Origin: JBBIQV01 sp964555285
Lineage (GTDB): Bacteria; Nitrospirota; Nitrospiria; Nitrospirales; Nitrospiraceae
DNA: 64,000 bases
Reading direction: 5' to 3'
Assembly: GCA_964555285.1 (NCBI GenBank)
Contig: CAZKRM010000009.1
Span: 40,535-104,534, forward strand
Shown here: positions 25,674 through 33,117 of the stretch, one piece after another
Numbering within the stretch: position 1 is the stretch's first letter
Layout: every line of letters starts with the position of its first letter
Position numbers and translations under genes: made by a program
The notes under the pieces: model-generated
Told to the model about the DNA's origin: nothing
Seen by the model: only the letters and a program-made list of their open reading frames with translations
Database searches by the model: none

Positions 25674-25859
25674 ATGGAACCCGCCCCATCGACTCTGCCC
25701 AACGACACAACAGCCCGCACCAAAATTCCGCCGCAGTGCACCCACAGCCGCATTGTGGATGAGGTTCTGACCACGAAGGGCACCAAAACGGGCCTGCTCA
25801 TCTGCAAAGAATGTCTGGCCGTGTTTCCCGATCCGACCTATCAAGAAGCTGGCCACTAG
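25674..25859 (+). CDS. Small C..H..CxxC protein, hypothetical
   Basis: From ATG 25674 (AAAGGGGA about seven bases upstream) the product has 61 residues with IPPQCTHSR, then LICKEC: a possible zinc site of one Cys, one His and a CxxC. An earlier in-frame Met at 25620 would extend it by 18. It resembles several tiny CxxC proteins in the window in style, not in sequence. Function unknown. Confidence 0.5.
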   Translation: MEPAPSTLPNDTTARTKIPPQCTHSRIVDEVLTTKGTKTGLLICKECLAVFPDPTYQEAGH

Positions 25860-25940
25860 CCGGCTGTTCAAAACGGCCGGCCCAGCCCTGATTCGTGAGG
25901 CGTCACGCTTCACGAGCCACGAACGACTCTCTCAGGGCCA

Positions 25941-26465
25941 TCAGCTCTGTGCACCCGGCCGCTGTTCCGGCTTCTGATGCGTCCACTGGCCTGGAGCGCT
26001 CGCCACGGCGAGGTAGGCGTGCCCAAACCCCAGCACGAGATGCGCCTCATGCATGCGCAGTTCCCACAGGTCGAAATCCGGGAAACCAAACATCGTCGCC
26101 GATTGCGGAAACCTGGCCAGGTACTGCTCTTTCACCCGGGCGTACTCAGGATGATTCGCCTGAAGCACGGCCGCCTCGCCCTGGAGATTCATCCGCTTTA
26201 AGGCCAACGGGTTCTTTTCCGGCTGATCCGGTTCGGACACAAACAGCGAGACGCGGAAATCTTGAAGGAGGTGCCGCGTGTGGAGGGCCAGGCGGCTGAG
26301 ATGCAGATAGGCCCGCGTCCAGTCGTCTCCGAGCACGTAGGGCACATGGGACCCGAAGGGCCGTCCGTTCCGCAGGGTCAAGAGCACGCCCGTGCGAACC
26401 TCCTGCACCAAGGCAGCCCAAGCAGCCTGCACTTCTTCGCCCGGCATTGCCGACGACATCGACAT
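25941..26465 (-). CDS. Pyridoxamine 5'-phosphate oxidase-fold protein (HugZ-like)
   Basis: A 174-residue split-barrel flavin/haem-binding-fold protein. It starts with VRTGVLLTLRNGRPFGSHVPYV, the N-terminal strand pair of this fold, then SRLALHTRHLLQDFRVSLFV, NPLALKRMNLQGEA and a tail with FDLWELRMHEAHLVLGFGHAY, the haem-utilisation HugZ-type ending (a histidine near the C-terminus binds haem in that family). Function could be haem or flavin binding; substrate not determinable. It lies isolated in the accessory region, convergent with the CxxC gene. Confidence 0.8.
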   Translation of the reverse strand: MSMSSAMPGEEVQAAWAALVQEVRTGVLLTLRNGRPFGSHVPYVLGDDWTRAYLHLSRLALHTRHLLQDFRVSLFVSEPDQPEKNPLALKRMNLQGEAAVLQANHPEYARVKEQYLARFPQSATMFGFPDFDLWELRMHEAHLVLGFGHAYLAVASAPGQWTHQKPEQRPGAQS

Positions 26466-26665
26466 ACGGAATCCTCCACCATCGGAAGTGAGCGGCCGGT
26501 GAGACGGGCCCTATTTTAGCGGAAAGTGACCCCGTCCTTCACGCGCGTGACGCTCTTGGGTTCCTGCCATTTGCCATTGGCTCTTTGCTCTCAGCCCTCC
26601 GTGACAATTCATTAGGGCGGGGCTCTACTTCCTTCCGAAAAGTCGCATCTCGTTGATAAGGCACG

Positions 26666-27085
26666 ATGTCCGGCCAACCTGAAGCTTTCTCCCGCGTCTT
26701 AATCGACAAGGCGCTGGAATATAGCGGCTGGAACCTCCTCGATCCGAAGCAGATTCACTTCGAGTCCCACACCACGTCCGGTCGTGCTGACTATCTCCTG
26801 AAGGACAGCCTAGGCAGAGTTCTCTGCGTCTTGGAAGCGAAGCGCGAAGGGCTCGATCCCTACAACGCCAAAGAGCAGGCCCGTGGCTACGCCGAGAATC
26901 TCAACGCCCCATTCATCATTCTCTCCAACGGCCGCGAACATTGGTTTTGGAACTATGAGCGAGCCGACCAGCGCGACACCTACCGCTACTTCGGCTGCAA
27001 GCCCGGCTTCCCGACGTTTTGCTACGACATCATTGACGCCGTCAAAGACCCCGAAGGCCCGTTCCTCTGCCCGCCGAAGATTTAG
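26666..27085 (+). pseudogene. Truncated type I restriction subunit HsdR, N-terminal part
   Basis: The 139 residues match only the HsdR_N nuclease domain: DKALEYSGWNL, the PD-(D/E)xK-type signature GRADYLL (Asp) and LEAKRE (Glu, Lys), and QARGYAENL. Full HsdR is near 1000 residues and has a SWI2/SNF2 motor; here the frame stops right after CPPKI, and 27086-27127 holds no continuation. No hsdM or hsdS is nearby. It may be a decayed gene or a stand-alone nuclease domain protein; I favour decay. Confidence 0.75.
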
Positions 27086-27136
27086 GAGCCGGTCCCATCA
27101 CGTGACGGGCGGTCCCCGAAACAGGCCTTGACGAGC

Positions 27137-27154
27137 GTTCGCAATACTGCGAAC
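27137..27154. promoter_or_regulatory. Palindromic operator of the toxin-antitoxin operon
   Basis: GTTCGCAATACTGCGAAC: perfect 7-bp arms with a four-base centre, 18 bases before the toxin GTG. XRE antitoxins usually bind such palindromes to repress their own operon. Confidence 0.65.
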
Positions 27155-27172
27155 ATGCGCGAGGAGAGCGCC

Positions 27173-27541
27173 GTGCCGAAAACCCGTGTCGTGTTCTATC
27201 AAGAAGACGCCTGGACCGTGCCGGTGCTCGATTGGCTGGATCAGCTCCCAGCCAAGGCACAGGACAAGTGCACGGTCCGGATCGAACGGCTTCGGGAACT
27301 GGGACACGAATTGCGGCGTCCGGAAGCCGACCTCTTGCGCGACGGCATCTATGAGTTGCGCGTCGGTCTCCAGGGGAGGAACTATCGCCTCCTGTATTTC
27401 TTCCACGGCAAGACGGCAGCGGTCCTCGCGCATGGAATCGTGAAAGAGCGGGAGGTGCCGCCCCGCGAGATCGAGGTTACCATCGAGAGAAAGAGAAAGT
27501 TCGACCAGAATCCTGACGCACATACCTATCGGGAGGCGTAA
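27173..27541 (+). CDS. RelE/ParE-superfamily toxin (HigB/Gp49-like)
   Basis: A 122-residue toxin from GTG 27173 (GAGGAGAG eight bases upstream). It shows the Gp49-like pattern: VPVLDWLDQLPAKAQDKC, then LRDGIYELRVGLQGRNYRLLYFF, and AAVLAHGIVKEREVPPREIE. The conserved basic and aromatic residues of the RelE core (RVGxxxxNYRLLYFF...HGIxKE) are intact. Such toxins cleave mRNA at the ribosome. The antitoxin gene begins two bases after its stop, the toxin-first order of HigBA. A longer start at 27128 crosses the operator and is rejected. Confidence 0.88.
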   Translation: MPKTRVVFYQEDAWTVPVLDWLDQLPAKAQDKCTVRIERLRELGHELRRPEADLLRDGIYELRVGLQGRNYRLLYFFHGKTAAVLAHGIVKEREVPPREIEVTIERKRKFDQNPDAHTYREA

Positions 27542-27543
27542 TC

Positions 27544-27876
27544 ATGCCACGGATCAAGAGACGGCCCACGACGGACGCGGTGGACATTCTCCACCGTCGC
27601 TACTATGAAGGCAAACCGAGTCGCCTGGCAGGTTTGGAATCCGCGCGGGCGAACGATCAGGTGGCCCGGAAGATCGCCGCCTTGCGAACCGAGGCCGGTG
27701 TGACGCAACGGCAGTTGGCGAAACTGATCGGGACGACGGCGTCCGTCATCTGTCGCCTGGAAGACGCCGACTATGAAGGCCATTCGCTCGCAATGCTCAA
27801 CCGGATTGCCGCCGCCTTGAACAAGCGGGTAGACATTCGATTCCTGCCGGTGGAACGCCGCCTACGGTCGGCCTGA
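27544..27876 (+). CDS. XRE-family antitoxin (HigA-like)
   Basis: The 110-residue protein has an unstructured basic N-terminus (residues 1-40) that could contact the toxin, and a C-terminal XRE helix-turn-helix (RKIAALRTEAGVTQRQLAKLIGTTASVICRLEDADYEG, about 42-80). It ends with a beta strand typical of HigA. It follows the toxin by two bases and probably represses the pair at the palindrome upstream. Confidence 0.88.
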   Translation: MPRIKRRPTTDAVDILHRRYYEGKPSRLAGLESARANDQVARKIAALRTEAGVTQRQLAKLIGTTASVICRLEDADYEGHSLAMLNRIAAALNKRVDIRFLPVERRLRSA

Positions 27877-27921
27877 TGCCAAACGACTCACCGAAAAACG
27901 GCGAGAATCTCTTTTCCTCCG

Positions 27922-27950
27922 GCCCCCGACAAACAATCGGGGGCAGCTTT
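27922..27950 (+). terminator. Possible terminator of the toxin-antitoxin operon
   Basis: GCCCCCGA (27922-27929) and TCGGGGGC (27937-27944) form a perfect 8-bp stem with a 7-base loop, followed by a short AGCTTT. The weak U-run leaves some doubt. The rest of 27877-28181 shows nothing supportable. Confidence 0.5.
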
Positions 27951-28181
27951 AGGGGTCGGGAGTCTTTTCTGCCAGGTAGCCCTCATCCCGCACCCTCCGC
28001 GCCACGCTGGACTACATCGTGGAGATCTTCCTCCGATTTCATGGACGCCTGGTTAAGACCTTATCGACATTGCTCGAATTCGGCGGGGGACATTTAGTAT
28101 TCTCCTGCCACGATCCTTGACACCTCCCTACAGACGGCCTAGCCTGGCGCCACCTCCCTGATTCATGATGGATGACATTGG

Positions 28182-28418
28182 ATGGAACCTATGAAACCGA
28201 AGAAACCGAACACATCGAAGACGACGAGCCAGAGACCTACCCGCCGCACTCAACCGGGTCCTCAACCACCTTCAGCGCCGGAAGATCTCCACGAACGGAT
28301 CGCCACGCGAGCCTGGGAGATCTACGAACGACGCATCCGGCAAGGCGCCCTTGATGACTGGCTTCAGGCGGAGCAGGAGATCCTTGAAGAGAAACGCCCG
28401 AGGCCCAAGACGCTGTAA
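28182..28418 (+). CDS. DUF2934-domain protein
   Basis: 78 residues; a Lys/Pro/Thr-rich N-terminus (residues 1-35) is followed by the DUF2934 signature RIATRAWEIYERRIRQGALDDWLQAEQEIL (about 41-70). Proteins of this family are small and found in many Nitrospira and Proteobacteria genomes; function is unknown. No neighbour on the same strand is close enough to be an operon partner. Confidence 0.8.
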   Translation: MEPMKPKKPNTSKTTSQRPTRRTQPGPQPPSAPEDLHERIATRAWEIYERRIRQGALDDWLQAEQEILEEKRPRPKTL

Positions 28419-28632
28419 GCTTGGCTTGCGCAGCGAGGTGTATGGACTGACCAGATCCCGCCGTGGGTGTGTCGCACGTTGAGGCAAGATGGGACAAGAT
28501 TGATCCCACCGACCTTCCAGTTGTTGAGTCTGAATCGAAGAGCGGCCGACCTCAACTCGGCAAGAGCTGCCTTGATGCCGCACTTCAGGAGCGGCAAGCA
28601 CTGGCTATCGTCCACTCGCTGACGACGAATCG

Positions 28633-28923
28633 CTACTCCTCATAATTCTCGACGACCTGCGGCGGGCGAACTTGCGCCTCGTCCGGGTCAAGCCCGACGT
28701 CGCGAAGTGCACGTCGCTGGCGCAAGAGGTCCCAGCACTGGTCCAGTTCGACCTGGATTTTCGCGAGCCGATGACGATCGGCTTTAAGGAGTGCCCCTTG
28801 CTCGTACAATCGGTGCTCCTCTGCGACAAGGTGCTGAATATAATTGAGGACCGGCTGGTCTTCGGCTTGATTCTCCACGAGGGTCTCCTCCGGCGAGGAT
28901 GTGATCGGAACAGTCAGCGTCAC
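28633..28923 (-). CDS. DUF2630-family protein
   Basis: 96 residues; the family core LVAEEHRLYEQGALLKADRHRL and the following IQVELDQCWDLLRQRRALRD are present, ending DEAQVRPPQVVENYEE. This is a small helical-hairpin protein of unknown function, common in actinobacteria and Nitrospira. The interval 28419-28632 before it holds no supported gene. Confidence 0.85.
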   Translation of the reverse strand: MTLTVPITSSPEETLVENQAEDQPVLNYIQHLVAEEHRLYEQGALLKADRHRLAKIQVELDQCWDLLRQRRALRDVGLDPDEAQVRPPQVVENYEE

Positions 28924-29108
28924 TGGAACGTCACAGTTTTATGCTACGCCCGCCCGAAACCGCGGTCAACCGATGCTCCGGCCAACATGATGACCCCTGC
29001 GCAGGTTGCCGAGGCGCAATTGACTTCCTCCCCTGCCTTCTGTACAGCTTGCACCATGATTCGGACATGGCGTGCTCACGCGTCGTCCGTCACTGAGAGG
29101 CCACCATC

Positions 29109-29285
29109 ATGAAGAACGTTGAGATGACTGTCGAGGGGGCGATGCTGACCATCAAGGTGGATCTGTCAAAAGAGTTCGGGCCGTCTGCGTCGGGGAAGAC
29201 GATCATCATTGCCTCGACGGAGGGGAATGTGACCATTCCGAACCGCGAGGAGAAAGTCGGGCTGAACGTGTACCGGAAAAAGTGA
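29109..29285 (+). CDS. Conserved-type small protein, 58 aa
   Basis: MKNVEMTVEGAMLTIKVDLS opens a 58-residue protein made mostly of beta strands, rich in Glu/Lys, ending in IPNREEKVGLNVYRKK. It resembles a family of tiny beta proteins seen in Nitrospira and related genomes, but I cannot name it. GAGAGG lies nine bases upstream. It is too short for usual gene finders but has a normal codon pattern. Confidence 0.65.
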   Translation: MKNVEMTVEGAMLTIKVDLSKEFGPSASGKTIIIASTEGNVTIPNREEKVGLNVYRKK

Positions 29286-29387
29286 AAGGGGCTTCGTCTC
29301 GTGAAACGAGATCGGACCGGTTCTGCACGCGAGGGCCGGTTCGAACGCAGGGCCGCGTGATGAACGGTATGAGAAAGGTCATCATTG

Positions 29388-29726
29388 ATGTCTTCAGATA
29401 CAGACGCCGGCAGTGAGGTCGTCGGCATCATCGCGCAGTCCGATCTGGTCCAGTACCAAGCCGGCGCCGTCGTCAGCCGCACCCTGGTCAAGAAACCGAC
29501 TGGAACCGTGACCGCCTTCGCCTTTGATGCCGGTGAGGGGCTCAGTGAACACACGGCGCCCTTCGATGCGCTCGTGCTGATGGTTGACGGGGAGGCTGAG
29601 ATCACGATTTCGGGGGTCGCCCACCGGATCAAGGCGGGAGAGATGTTGAGGCTTCCCGCTCGTCAACCCCACGCGCTCACAGCCCTGACGAGGTTCAAGA
29701 TGATTCTCGTCATGATCAAGGCGTAA
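29388..29726 (+). CDS. Cupin-domain protein
   Basis: 112 residues from the ATG at 29388. A single cupin barrel is visible: FAFDAGEGLSEHTAPFDALVLMVDGEAEIT (motif 1, G(X)5HXH-like with EHTAPFD) and GEMLRLPARQPHALTAL (motif 2, with the PxxxPHxxxA pattern). Metal-ligand residues are partly replaced, so catalysis is uncertain; such small cupins often bind small molecules. It is followed by a convergent GYD gene. Confidence 0.85.
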   Translation: MSSDTDAGSEVVGIIAQSDLVQYQAGAVVSRTLVKKPTGTVTAFAFDAGEGLSEHTAPFDALVLMVDGEAEITISGVAHRIKAGEMLRLPARQPHALTALTRFKMILVMIKA

Positions 29727-29819
29727 GGAGAGAACACGCGGACATGCTGACGTGACCTCTGCTCGGCTGCTCGCGAGCGGGAAGATCGCCTTGTCGGGCG
29801 CCTCGCTGGTTCCGATTGC

Positions 29820-30128
29820 CTACCGTTTCTTCCCGATCGTGTCCTGGAGCAGTTTCTTCCACTCGTCCCGGTTGACGGCGGGCATGGTGGTGATTTGGAT
29901 GTGTCCCAACGCAGCGTTGAGCACGGCCGCTTTCATGGCCGTCTTGTTGTCCGGAAATTCCCAGATGGCGACGACGTCGTACTCGCCGAGGCAGTAGTAG
30001 GCCTGGACCAGTTTCCCGCCGAGGGCCTGCGCGTTTTTCTTGACCATCTCGGCCCGCTCGATCCCCTTGTCTTTCATGGTTTGGAGCCCCTGCTGGGTGA
30101 ATTTCACGAGGCTGACATAGGTCTGCAT
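29820..30128 (-). CDS. GYD-domain protein
   Basis: Start at the ATG 30128 with AAGGAGG six bases upstream; 102 residues. The GYD family hallmark YYCLGEYDVVAIWEFPDN is intact (about residues 45-62), with the leading MQTYVSLVKFTQQGLQTMKD. These small ferredoxin-like-fold proteins are of unknown function but widely conserved. Confidence 0.9.
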   Translation of the reverse strand: MQTYVSLVKFTQQGLQTMKDKGIERAEMVKKNAQALGGKLVQAYYCLGEYDVVAIWEFPDNKTAMKAAVLNAALGHIQITTMPAVNRDEWKKLLQDTIGKKR

Positions 30129-30213
30129 GGCGCACCTCCTTGGTGGGAGTGAATGAGTTGTGTGGGGGAGAGAATCTGGTGGGATTTTAGGCCAATTAGC
30201 CAGGAGGTCACAA

Positions 30214-30762
30214 GTGGGAGGGGAAGTCAGAAAGGACATCGCCACGCTGGCGGGCGGATGCTTCTGGTGTCTCGAAGCGGTCTATGACCAGATGAAAGGC
30301 GTGGAGTCGGTGGAGTCCGGCTACATTGGTGGCAACGTGGAGAAGCCCACCTATGAAGCGGTCTGTTCAGGTCGAACGGGTCATGCCGAAGCGGTGCGGA
30401 TCGTGTTCGATCCCAAGGTCGTCTCCTACCGCGAGTTGCTGGAAGTCTTTTTTGTGATCCACGATCCGACGACGCTCAACCGCCAAGGCAACGACGTCGG
30501 CACGCAATATCGCTCCGCGATCTTTACCCACTCGCCGGAGCAGAAGCAGATTGCCGAAGAGGTCATTACCGCAATCACGAAAGAGAAGCTCTACGCCAAT
30601 CCCATTGTGACAGAAATTATTCCCGCCGACATGTGGTACGAAGCCGAGGACTATCACCAGGAATACTTCGCCCGCAATCCACTACAGGGATACTGCAGCT
30701 CTGTGGTCGGTCCGAAGGTCGCCAAGTTCAGACAGAAATTTGCTGCCAAGCTGAAGACGTGA
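30214..30762 (+). CDS. msrA: Peptide methionine sulfoxide reductase A
   Basis: Reduces methionine-S-sulfoxide in proteins. The active-site GGCFWC (catalytic Cys16), GYIGG, ICSGRTGHAEAV-like region, DPTTLNRQGNDVGTQYRS and YHQEYF are diagnostic. Start GTG 30214 has AGGAGG six bases upstream; 182 residues. A second Cys near the C-terminus (GYCSSV) can act in recycling. It ends six bases from the convergent methyltransferase. Confidence 0.95.
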   Translation: MGGEVRKDIATLAGGCFWCLEAVYDQMKGVESVESGYIGGNVEKPTYEAVCSGRTGHAEAVRIVFDPKVVSYRELLEVFFVIHDPTTLNRQGNDVGTQYRSAIFTHSPEQKQIAEEVITAITKEKLYANPIVTEIIPADMWYEAEDYHQEYFARNPLQGYCSSVVGPKVAKFRQKFAAKLKT

Positions 30763-30768
30763 CGCGGC

Positions 30769-31572
30769 TCATTTCTCGGCGCGACCGACGGCGGTCACAA
30801 AACACTGTGCGAACAGGGAGACGGGATTGGCGGCCCAGCGTGTCAACGCCCCACTCAACCGCGCAATCGTCTCCGCGTCCGGCACACCGGCTTCGTCCGG
30901 ACGACGGCCTTGCGGGAAGGATTCGATCCGTTCTGCGAGGAGATCGCAGATGAGGTCCATGCGTTCATAACAATCGTATGTGGCGGTGAGGGTGATCCCG
31001 GAGAAGCCTGCTTCCTGGAGCAGCCAGCCCAGTTCACGACCGACAAAGGGGTTCCCGCCGTTCCGACTCTGGAGGTGCGTGTAGACCTTGATCGCCTGTT
31101 CGACATCGCGATCCGGCGGCGCAAAGACCACCCCGTCCCAGTCCGGACCGGCGATTCCGACTAATCCTCCCGGCCTGAGCACTCGACGGATCTCCCGCAG
31201 GGCTGCGAGTGGGTCAGCCAGATGCTCGAACAAGGCATGCGAAAAGACCGCGTGGAATGACCGGTCCGCGAACGGCAGTTCGTACACGCTGGCCTGTTCG
31301 ATGCGCAGGTTTGTCATGCCGCCCTCTACGCAAGTCTTTCTCGCCAATTCGACCTGGCTCGCTCCGACATCCACCCCGGTCGCTGATCCTGGCGCCACGG
31401 CCTGAGCGAGACCGACCGTGATCGTGGCCGGCCCGCAGCCGCAATCTAAGAGCGTCATGCCCGGCGTAAGGTGCGGCAGGAAGAAGGCCGCATCGCGTGC
31501 GGCATGGCGCCGCTTCATGTAGCGAATGGCGATCTCGCTGTAGCCGGGAGTGTAGATTTCTTTGGTTTTCAT
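30769..31572 (-). CDS. SAM-dependent class I methyltransferase
   Basis: 267 residues with LLDCGCGPATITVGLA (motif I, about residues 40-55), GVDVGASQVELAR (acid loop), and FHAVFSHALFEHLADPLAALREIRRVLRPGG (motif II/III). It resembles UbiE/Methyltransf_11 proteins. The substrate cannot be read from the sequence. It lies between msrA (convergent) and ttcA (same strand, upstream by 9 bases), so it may be cotranscribed with ttcA. Confidence 0.88.
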   Translation of the reverse strand: MKTKEIYTPGYSEIAIRYMKRRHAARDAAFFLPHLTPGMTLLDCGCGPATITVGLAQAVAPGSATGVDVGASQVELARKTCVEGGMTNLRIEQASVYELPFADRSFHAVFSHALFEHLADPLAALREIRRVLRPGGLVGIAGPDWDGVVFAPPDRDVEQAIKVYTHLQSRNGGNPFVGRELGWLLQEAGFSGITLTATYDCYERMDLICDLLAERIESFPQGRRPDEAGVPDAETIARLSGALTRWAANPVSLFAQCFVTAVGRAEK

Positions 31573-31581
31573 CGGGATCGA

Positions 31582-32511
31582 TCAGGGGCGGGATGTTCGC
31601 GAGGTGGGCCGGACCGGACGAATCGGTGTGCTGGAGTGAGCGGGATCGTGACGGTCGAGCGAATCCTCGTCGAGTGCATCCTGTCCGTTCGCCCGCAGCG
31701 ACGCGAAGTCGAAGAGCGTGCGGTCCATCAGAAGCGACGGGGCGACGTTCGACAGTGCGGCAAACATGCTGTCGGTTCTGCCGGGAAACCGCTGCTCCCA
31801 GTCTTGGAGTAACGCCTTGACCTGCTTCCGCTTCAGATCTTCCTGTGAGCCGCAGAGATCGCAGGGAATGAGGGGGAACTCCCGCAGCTCCGCGTAGCGC
31901 GCGAGGTCGGATTCCTGTACAGAGGCCAGTGGTCGAATGACGATGTGCCGCCCATCCTTCGACCGCAACTTGGGCGGCATGCCCTTCAGCTTTCCGTTAT
32001 AGAAGAGATTCAACAACAGCGTTTCGAGCAGGTCGTCCCGGTGGTGGCCGAGCGCAATCTTCGTCGCACCAAGCTCCGATGCGATACGGTACAAATGGCC
32101 TCGCCGGAGCCGCGAACAGAGCGAGCAGGTGGTCCGGCCTTCAGGAATCAGGCGTTTGACGATGGCATAGGTGTCGCGTGCTTCGATGTGGAACGGCACG
32201 CCGAGGCGCGTCAGATAATCGGGGAGCACGTGGGCGGGAAAGCCCGGCTGCTTTTGGTTGAGGTTGACGGCGACGAGGTCGAAAGTGACCGGGGCGCGAC
32301 GCTGCAACACGAGCAGGATGTCGAGTAGGCCATAACTGTCCTTGCCTCCCGACAGGCAGACCATGACCTTGTCGCCGTCTTCGATCATGCGGTAGTCGGC
32401 GATGGCTTCTCCGACCAGCCGGCAGAGCCGCGTCTGGAGCTTCTCGGTTTCTTCGCCGAGTTTGCCCGCATACTGGAGGGACGCAGGCTGCCGGTCTGTG
32501 GTGTGTGGCAT
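31582..32511 (-). CDS. ttcA: tRNA 2-thiocytidine biosynthesis protein TtcA
   Basis: Adds sulfur at C32 of tRNAs. The PP-loop SGGKDS (54-59) and the cysteine pair TTCSLC are present, with a second PCDLCG motif; these cysteines hold the catalytic [4Fe-4S] cluster. YNGKLKGMPPKL is the family's conserved middle block. At 309 residues, an Arg/Ser/Pro-rich C-terminal tail follows the catalytic domain. It is head of a two-gene minus-strand cluster with the methyltransferase. Confidence 0.93.
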   Translation of the reverse strand: MPHTTDRQPASLQYAGKLGEETEKLQTRLCRLVGEAIADYRMIEDGDKVMVCLSGGKDSYGLLDILLVLQRRAPVTFDLVAVNLNQKQPGFPAHVLPDYLTRLGVPFHIEARDTYAIVKRLIPEGRTTCSLCSRLRRGHLYRIASELGATKIALGHHRDDLLETLLLNLFYNGKLKGMPPKLRSKDGRHIVIRPLASVQESDLARYAELREFPLIPCDLCGSQEDLKRKQVKALLQDWEQRFPGRTDSMFAALSNVAPSLLMDRTLFDFASLRANGQDALDEDSLDRHDPAHSSTPIRPVRPTSRTSRP

Positions 32512-32601
32512 AGCGGCGGCATTGTACCGTCTGGTGATTGAAAAGGGGAAGGTCCCCTGCGAACTTTGCTCTCAGGGAGAGGCTCGCGATACAGTGGACG
32601 C

Positions 32602-32890
32602 ATGAGATCCATTCTGTTCATCTGCACCGGGAACATTTTCCGCAGCATGGTGCGGAGTACGCCCTGAAAGCCAGGCTAGTGTAGTGCGTCTCACGCTTCT
32701 TTACATTCATTCCAACGCCGTCATTCCCGCGAAAGCGGGAATCTAGATCAGAAAGACTGGATTCCGGGTCAAGCCCGGAATGACAATCAAAAGACAAGGG
32801 ACTTCGGACGTATTACGCTACGTGCTCTCGGTCATCGACCATATCTGGGACTCGATGCCGGCGTTCCTTGCCCGCTTACCGTTTCCGTAA
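32602..32890 (+). pseudogene. Low-molecular-weight tyrosine phosphatase pseudogene, middle replaced
   Basis: The plus strand opens MRSILFICTGNIFRSM, the P-loop (CTGNxxRS, CX5R-type) of LMW phosphatase/arsenate reductase. The frame then shifts after ATG-G: the alternative frame continues AEYALKARLV. Family homology ends near 32690. 32795-32890 reads QGTSDVLRYVLSVIDHIWDS and ends PFP-stop, a helix that could be the C-terminal tail of the same gene (inferred). Between the two lies a hairpin repeat (32720-32784). A normal enzyme is about 150 residues, so the middle 80-90 codons are lost. Confidence 0.6.
32720..32784. repeat. dRS3-like hairpin repeat
   Basis: ATTCCCGCGAAAGCGGGAAT (32723-32742) is a perfect hairpin identical in type to the Neisseria dRS3 repeat; a second hairpin ATTCCGGG...CCCGGAAT lies at 32761-32781. 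The whole is bounded by GTCATTCC and GGAATGAC, terminal inverted repeats. It sits inside the phosphatase relic. 32891-33117 has no supported gene; a TATATT at 33087 could serve the next gene. Confidence 0.8.
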
Positions 32891-33117
32891 CCAGGGGCAC
32901 TGCACGACGTCGCTCTCGCTCATCACGCTCTCACGCGCATGTCAAAGGGCGATTTGAGTCGCCTCACGGTCACAGTGTCCCGTCTTTCTCCTCAAAACAG
33001 TTCATTCTTGAACTTCAATGGACATTTTCTTTCCATTTTCCGGTTCCGTCATGCTTCCCTTCCGGCCAGTTTCATTCTGAGTGCTATATTTTTCTTGGAG
33101 CATCAACAGCCTGCCTG

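Noticed and set aside
28463..28645. Plus-strand 60-codon frame between DUF2934 and DUF2630
   Set aside because: No ribosome site, no domain pattern; likely chance.
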